Origin: an uncultured Collinsella sp.
GTDB lineage: Bacteria; Actinomycetota; Coriobacteriia; Coriobacteriales; Coriobacteriaceae
DNA: 26,070 nt
NCBI GenBank assembly: GCA_900541135.1
Contig: UQIG01000029.1
Location: forward strand, 1 to 26,070
Direction of reading: 5' to 3'
Part shown: positions 22,884 to 26,070 of the stretch, piece by piece
Layout: each line of letters opens with the position of its first letter
Numbering within the stretch: the stretch's first letter is position 1
Translations under genes and position numbers: made by a program
Notes under the pieces: model-generated
The model's database searches: none
What the model saw: only the letters and a program-made list of their open reading frames with translations
Told to the model about the DNA's origin: nothing

Positions 22884-23098
22884 GTCTCGATCTGTAACGG
22901 GTGAGGGTGATTTCGGACGTTAGATGTTACAGATCGAGACGGTTCCGCTGAGCTAACCATTTCATCTAAATCTGTAACACCAAAGGTGAATTTCAGCTGC
23001 TAGATGTTACAGATCGAGATTGACCCAAGGGGGGCCGGTATGTCTCAATCTGTAACAGCTGGGACCGTTTTTACCGAGTAGTTGTTACAGATCGAGAT
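22884..23098. repeat. Array of three 57-nt palindromic repeat units
   Basis: Each unit is a 15-base arm (GTCTCGATCTGTAAC or variant), a loop of exactly 27 bases, and the complementary GTTACAGATCGAGAY. Units lie at 22884-22940 (perfect arms), 22964-23020 (two mismatches in the left arm) and 23042-23098 (one mismatch). Gaps between units are 23 and 21 bases. Loops share a loose pattern (GGTGA..TTTC and TAGAT in the first two). The array fills the gap between two converging transcription units, each ended by its own terminator. The other parts of this gene-free stretch (22745-23197) show nothing besides those terminators. Confidence 0.88.
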
Positions 23099-23137
23099 TG
23101 TTTGGCCGAGTCGGGTCACAGGGTAACGTGCGGGCAC

Positions 23138-23167
23138 AAAAAACGGAGCCGTGTCGCCACGACTCCG
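23138..23167 (-). terminator. Terminator of glgP
   Basis: On the minus strand, a 10-bp stem with one internal mismatch (CGGAG.CGTG with CACG.CTCCG, 23144-23167) runs into TTTTTT. It lies about 30 bases after the glgP stop codon. Confidence 0.85.
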
Positions 23168-23197
23168 CTTTCAAGAGGATGGGTAAGGGAAGCGAAA

Positions 23198-25465
23198 TTA
23201 GCTCAGGTGCCAAATCTCGTCGTTGTACTGGGAAATCGTGCGGTCAGACGAGAAGGTGCCGGCGTTGGCGATATTGATGAGCGCCTTGCGCATCCAGGCG
23301 TCCTGGTCCTCGTAGTCGGCCAGCACGCGCTCCTTGGTCTGGATGTACTCCTCAATGTCGAGCAGGGCCATAAACCAGTCCTTGCCCTTAATGTCATCGT
23401 GCAGGCGCTGCAGGCGCTCGGCATTGCCGGTCGCCATAAAGGCCGGGTTGGTGATGAAGTCCACCAGCAGTTTAATGCCGGGCTTGCGGTAGAGCACACC
23501 GGCGTCATAGGTGCCGTCGGCATAGAGCTGCTCGACCTGTTTGGACGAGGCACCAAAGGTGTAGATGTTCTCGTCGCCCACGAGCTCGGCAATCTCCACG
23601 TTGGCGCCGTCAAGCGTGCACAGGGTTAGGGCGCCGTTGAGCATGAACTTCATGTTGGAGGTGCCGCTCGCCTCCTTGGAGGCCAGGCTGATCTGCTCGG
23701 AGATATCAGCGGCGGGGATCACGCGCTCGGCGGCGGTGACGTTGTAGTTCTCGATCATGACAACCTGCAGGTAGGGAGCCACGTCGGGGTCGTTTGCAAT
23801 CCACTGCGACAGCGTCAGAATCAGATGGATGATGTCCTGCGCGATAGTGTAGGCAGGCGCCGCCTTGCCGCCAAAGATGATGGTGACGGGGTGCTTAGGT
23901 CTGTTGCCGTTCTTGATATCGAGGTACTTCCAGATGATGTAGAGCGCGAGCATCTGCTGACGCTTGTACTCGTGGATACGCTTGACCTGAACATCGATAA
24001 TGGCGTTGGACGGGATCGTCACGCCCTGTTCGAGTGCCATAAACTCGCGCATGATGGCCTTGGCCTCGGTCTTGGTGGCGGCCAGGCGATCGAGGACCTT
24101 CTTGTCGTCAGCGAACTCGGCGAGCTTGCTCAGGTCGCCGGTGCTGCGCCAATCGGTGCCGATCACATCGTCGAGCAGACTGGCGAGCGCGGGGTTGGCG
24201 CCATGGATCCAACGGCGGAAGGTGATGCCGTTGGTCTTATTGGAGAACTTCTCGGGGTAGATCTCGTAGAACGGATGAAGCTCGGTGTCCTCCAGGATCT
24301 TGGTGTGGAGTGCGGCGACGCCGTTGATGGAGAAGCCAAAGTGGATGTCCATGTGGGCCATGTGGACGGTGTCGTACTCGTCGATGATGGCGACACGCGG
24401 GTCGTCGTGCTCGGCCTTGGCGATCTCATCGAGCTTGACGATAATGTCGGCGATGGCGGGCGAGACCCTCTGCAGGCTGGTGAGCGGCCACTTCTCGAGC
24501 GCCTCGGCAAGAATCGTGTGGTTAGTGTAGGCGACCATGGAGCGTACGATGGTGACTGCCTCGTCAAACTCGATGTCGTGCTCGGTGGTGAGCAGGCGGA
24601 TGAGCTCGGGAATGACCATGGTGGGGTGCGTGTCGTTGATTTGGACCACGGCGTAGTCGGCCAGATCGTGCAGATTGCTGCCGCGCTCGATGGCCTCGTC
24701 GATCAGGAGCTGGGCGGCGTTGCTCACCATGAAGTATTCCTGGTAGATGCGAAGTAGGCGGCCCTGTTCGTCGGAATCGTCGGGGTAGAGGAACAAGGTG
24801 AGGTTCTTGGCAATCTCGGTCTTGTCGAAGTCGATGGAGCTGCCGGGGACCAGGCCGTCGTCGACACTTGCCAGGTCGAACAGGCGCAGGCGGTTCTTGG
24901 TGGGCTGGCCGTAACCGGGCACATCGATGTTGACGAGCTTGGAAGTAACGGCAAAATCACCGAACTCGACGGTGTAGGAGCGGTCGTCGTCGATCAGGAT
25001 GTCCTGCTCGCCGAGCCACTCGTCGGGGACGGCCTTCTGCTGATTGTCGACAAAGCGCTGGCGGAACAAGCCGTAATGGTAGTTGAGGCCCACGCCGTCG
25101 CCGGTAAGGCCCAACGTGGCGATGGAATCCAGGAAGCATGCGGCCAGACGGCCCAGGCCGCCGTTGCCGAGCGACGGTTCGACCTCGAACTCCTCGATCT
25201 TGTTGAGGTCGTGGCCGGCGGCGACGAGCTGGTCCTTAACCTCGTCATAGATGCCGAGGTCGATCATGTTGTTGATGAGCAGCTTGCCGATCAAAAACTC
25301 GGCAGAGATGTAGTAGAGCTTTTTCTTGCCGTTGTTGAGAGGACAGGCAGCAGAGTGCTCCTGCACGAGCTTGACCAGCAGCTTATAAATACAACGGTCA
25401 TCGAGCTGCTCGAGCGAGGTGCCAAAGGACTGCTCGGCAAGATCCGCAAGATTGATACGGGGCAT
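23198..25465 (-). CDS. glgP: Glycogen/maltodextrin phosphorylase
   Basis: Cleaves alpha-1,4-glucans with phosphate to release glucose-1-phosphate in the cytoplasm (GT35 family, PLP cofactor). The PLP lysine is Lys606 in EASGTSNMKFMLNGALTLCTLDGANVEI-type context, of which SGTSNMKFMLNG is the core. Also present are LYYISAEFLIGK, PSLGNGGLGRLAACFLDS, GLNYHYGLFRQ, QINDTHPTM, KTNGITFRRW and VKRIHEYKRQQM. The 755-residue length is slightly shorter than E. coli GlgP. AGGAGG (25470-25475 on the complement) precedes the ATG. It follows malQ on the same strand after a terminator-like stem, and both act in maltodextrin breakdown. Confidence 0.97.
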   Translation of the reverse strand: MPRINLADLAEQSFGTSLEQLDDRCIYKLLVKLVQEHSAACPLNNGKKKLYYISAEFLIGKLLINNMIDLGIYDEVKDQLVAAGHDLNKIEEFEVEPSLGNGGLGRLAACFLDSIATLGLTGDGVGLNYHYGLFRQRFVDNQQKAVPDEWLGEQDILIDDDRSYTVEFGDFAVTSKLVNIDVPGYGQPTKNRLRLFDLASVDDGLVPGSSIDFDKTEIAKNLTLFLYPDDSDEQGRLLRIYQEYFMVSNAAQLLIDEAIERGSNLHDLADYAVVQINDTHPTMVIPELIRLLTTEHDIEFDEAVTIVRSMVAYTNHTILAEALEKWPLTSLQRVSPAIADIIVKLDEIAKAEHDDPRVAIIDEYDTVHMAHMDIHFGFSINGVAALHTKILEDTELHPFYEIYPEKFSNKTNGITFRRWIHGANPALASLLDDVIGTDWRSTGDLSKLAEFADDKKVLDRLAATKTEAKAIMREFMALEQGVTIPSNAIIDVQVKRIHEYKRQQMLALYIIWKYLDIKNGNRPKHPVTIIFGGKAAPAYTIAQDIIHLILTLSQWIANDPDVAPYLQVVMIENYNVTAAERVIPAADISEQISLASKEASGTSNMKFMLNGALTLCTLDGANVEIAELVGDENIYTFGASSKQVEQLYADGTYDAGVLYRKPGIKLLVDFITNPAFMATGNAERLQRLHDDIKGKDWFMALLDIEEYIQTKERVLADYEDQDAWMRKALINIANAGTFSSDRTISQYNDEIWHLS

Positions 25466-25502
25466 GTTTCCTCCTGTGATGGGTTGATTACATGTCAGAA
25501 AT

Positions 25503-25545
25503 TCAAAAGAAGCCCGCGCGAGGGATTGGAGTGGCCTCGCGCGGG
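25503..25545 (-). terminator. Terminator-like stem between malQ and glgP
   Basis: An 11-bp perfect stem (CCCGCGCGAGG, 25513-25523, with 25535-25545). On the minus strand it leads into CTTCTTTTG, a T-rich tail. It may end malQ transcripts wholly or partly before glgP. Confidence 0.65.
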
Positions 25546-25588
25546 GAAAACGGACGCGTCCGCACGGTGGGGTCGGGTGCGGTGGCTC

Positions 25589-26070
25589 CTATTGGGGAAG
25601 CTCGATTTCGGCTTCCGACGGAATGCGGAAGTAGGTTTCGGTCCAGTCGGTGATCTTGTGCTCGAGCTCGCGGGTGATGGCACCATCGAGCATGCGCCAG
25701 GTCCAGTTGCCGCCCAGGGTGGCGGGGGTGTTGATGCGTGCCTCGTTGCCCAGGTTGAGCAGGTCTTGCATGGTGTAGATGCAGGTATCGCTCACGCTGG
25801 CGGCGATGGTGCGGTTGAGCGCGTCGGCCATGGGCTCGCCTGCCTGCTGGTGGGTATACAGGGCCGCCTGCTCGCGCTGGCGCGGGGTGGCCGTTCCCTC
25901 ATACCAGCCGCGTGCCGTCTCGTTGTCGTGTGTGCCCACATAGGCGACGGTGTTGGCAATGTAGTTGTGCGGCAGGTAGTACGAGTTGGTGCCCTCAAAG
26001 GCGAACTGCAAGATCTTCATGCCGGGGAAGCCCGAGTTGTCGCGCATGTCGATGACGCCGGGGGTGAGGA
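25589..26070 (-). CDS. malQ: 4-alpha-glucanotransferase (amylomaltase), C-terminal part
   Basis: Only the last ~160 residues are inside the window; the frame stays open to the right edge. It transfers alpha-1,4-glucan chains between maltodextrins (GH77), feeding GlgP with longer substrates. GH77 signatures visible are GVIDMRDNSGFPGMKILQF, YVGTHDNETARGWYEG, the TMQDLLNLGNEARINTPAT segment and NWTWRM near the C-terminus. The sequence ends in an ordinary way with no sign of truncation on this side. Confidence 0.93.
   Translation of the reverse strand, partial: LTPGVIDMRDNSGFPGMKILQFAFEGTNSYYLPHNYIANTVAYVGTHDNETARGWYEGTATPRQREQAALYTHQQAGEPMADALNRTIAASVSDTCIYTMQDLLNLGNEARINTPATLGGNWTWRMLDGAITRELEHKITDWTETYFRIPSEAEIELPQ

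Noticed and set aside
22884..23098. CRISPR array
   Set aside because: Repeat arms alternate in orientation and form hairpins, there are only three units, the intervals are 21-27 bases, and no cas genes are present.
23825..24757. 310-codon open frame antisense to glgP
   Set aside because: glgP is certain from its PLP motif and many other signatures; the antisense product is Asp/Val/Gly-rich and featureless.

Overview
The window looks like a chromosomal segment of a gut coriobacterium, most probably Collinsella or a close relative (Actinomycetota, Coriobacteriia). I infer this from the high-GC coding sequence, the AGGAGG-type ribosome binding sites, the set of genes, and features I associate with that group: a TsaB-RimI-TsaD fusion, Tat-exported sugar-binding lipoproteins and many long palindromic intergenic repeats. 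This is an inference; no database was searched.

Layout. (1) Positions 98-6980, plus strand: a compact housekeeping operon with holo-ACP synthase, NAD(P)HX repair enzyme, alanine racemase, family-4 uracil-DNA glycosylase, TsaE and a triple TsaB-RimI-TsaD fusion. It joins envelope precursor supply, metabolite repair, DNA repair and tRNA t6A synthesis. (2) 6981-7788: a gene-free region with two oppositely oriented copies of a long hairpin repeat (a 69-nt core inside long self-complementary arms), then a regulated leader for the next gene: a promoter with a palindrome in its spacer, a 14-codon Ile/Val-rich leader peptide and an intrinsic terminator. (3) 7789-9678: a CstA-type peptide/pyruvate transporter. 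(4) 9862-12033: a large protein with an N-terminal winged-helix-like region, a long disordered middle and a JetD-like Toprim C-terminus; a third hairpin repeat follows directly. (5) 12371-12445, minus: tRNA-Gln(UUG). (6) 12484-14553, minus: a peptidoglycan-binding-repeat protein and a trans-prenyl diphosphate synthase. (7) 14670-22744: a sugar-uptake island. A PTS EIIC-EIIB-HAD phosphatase fusion (minus) diverges from a GntR/UTRA regulator (plus), followed by a Tat lipoprotein binding protein, two permeases and an MsmK-type ATPase. (8) 22745-23197: a gap with three near-identical 57-nt palindromic units. (9) 23198-26070, minus: glycogen phosphorylase and the 3' end of 4-alpha-glucanotransferase.

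How it fits together. The right half is an alpha-glucan/oligosaccharide locus. Sugars enter by the PTS (perhaps dephosphorylated by the fused phosphatase) or by the ABC importer, and MalQ and GlgP convert maltodextrin or glycogen to glucose and glucose-1-phosphate. Four sites sharing GT-N4-ACAA lie in the control regions of the PTS gene, the regulator and the ABC operon, so the GntR protein probably controls all three. The observations I rate highest are the hairpin repeat family with a constant core length and covarying arms, the PTS-phosphatase fusion, the stand-alone JetD-like protein, and the leader-peptide/terminator arrangement before cstA.
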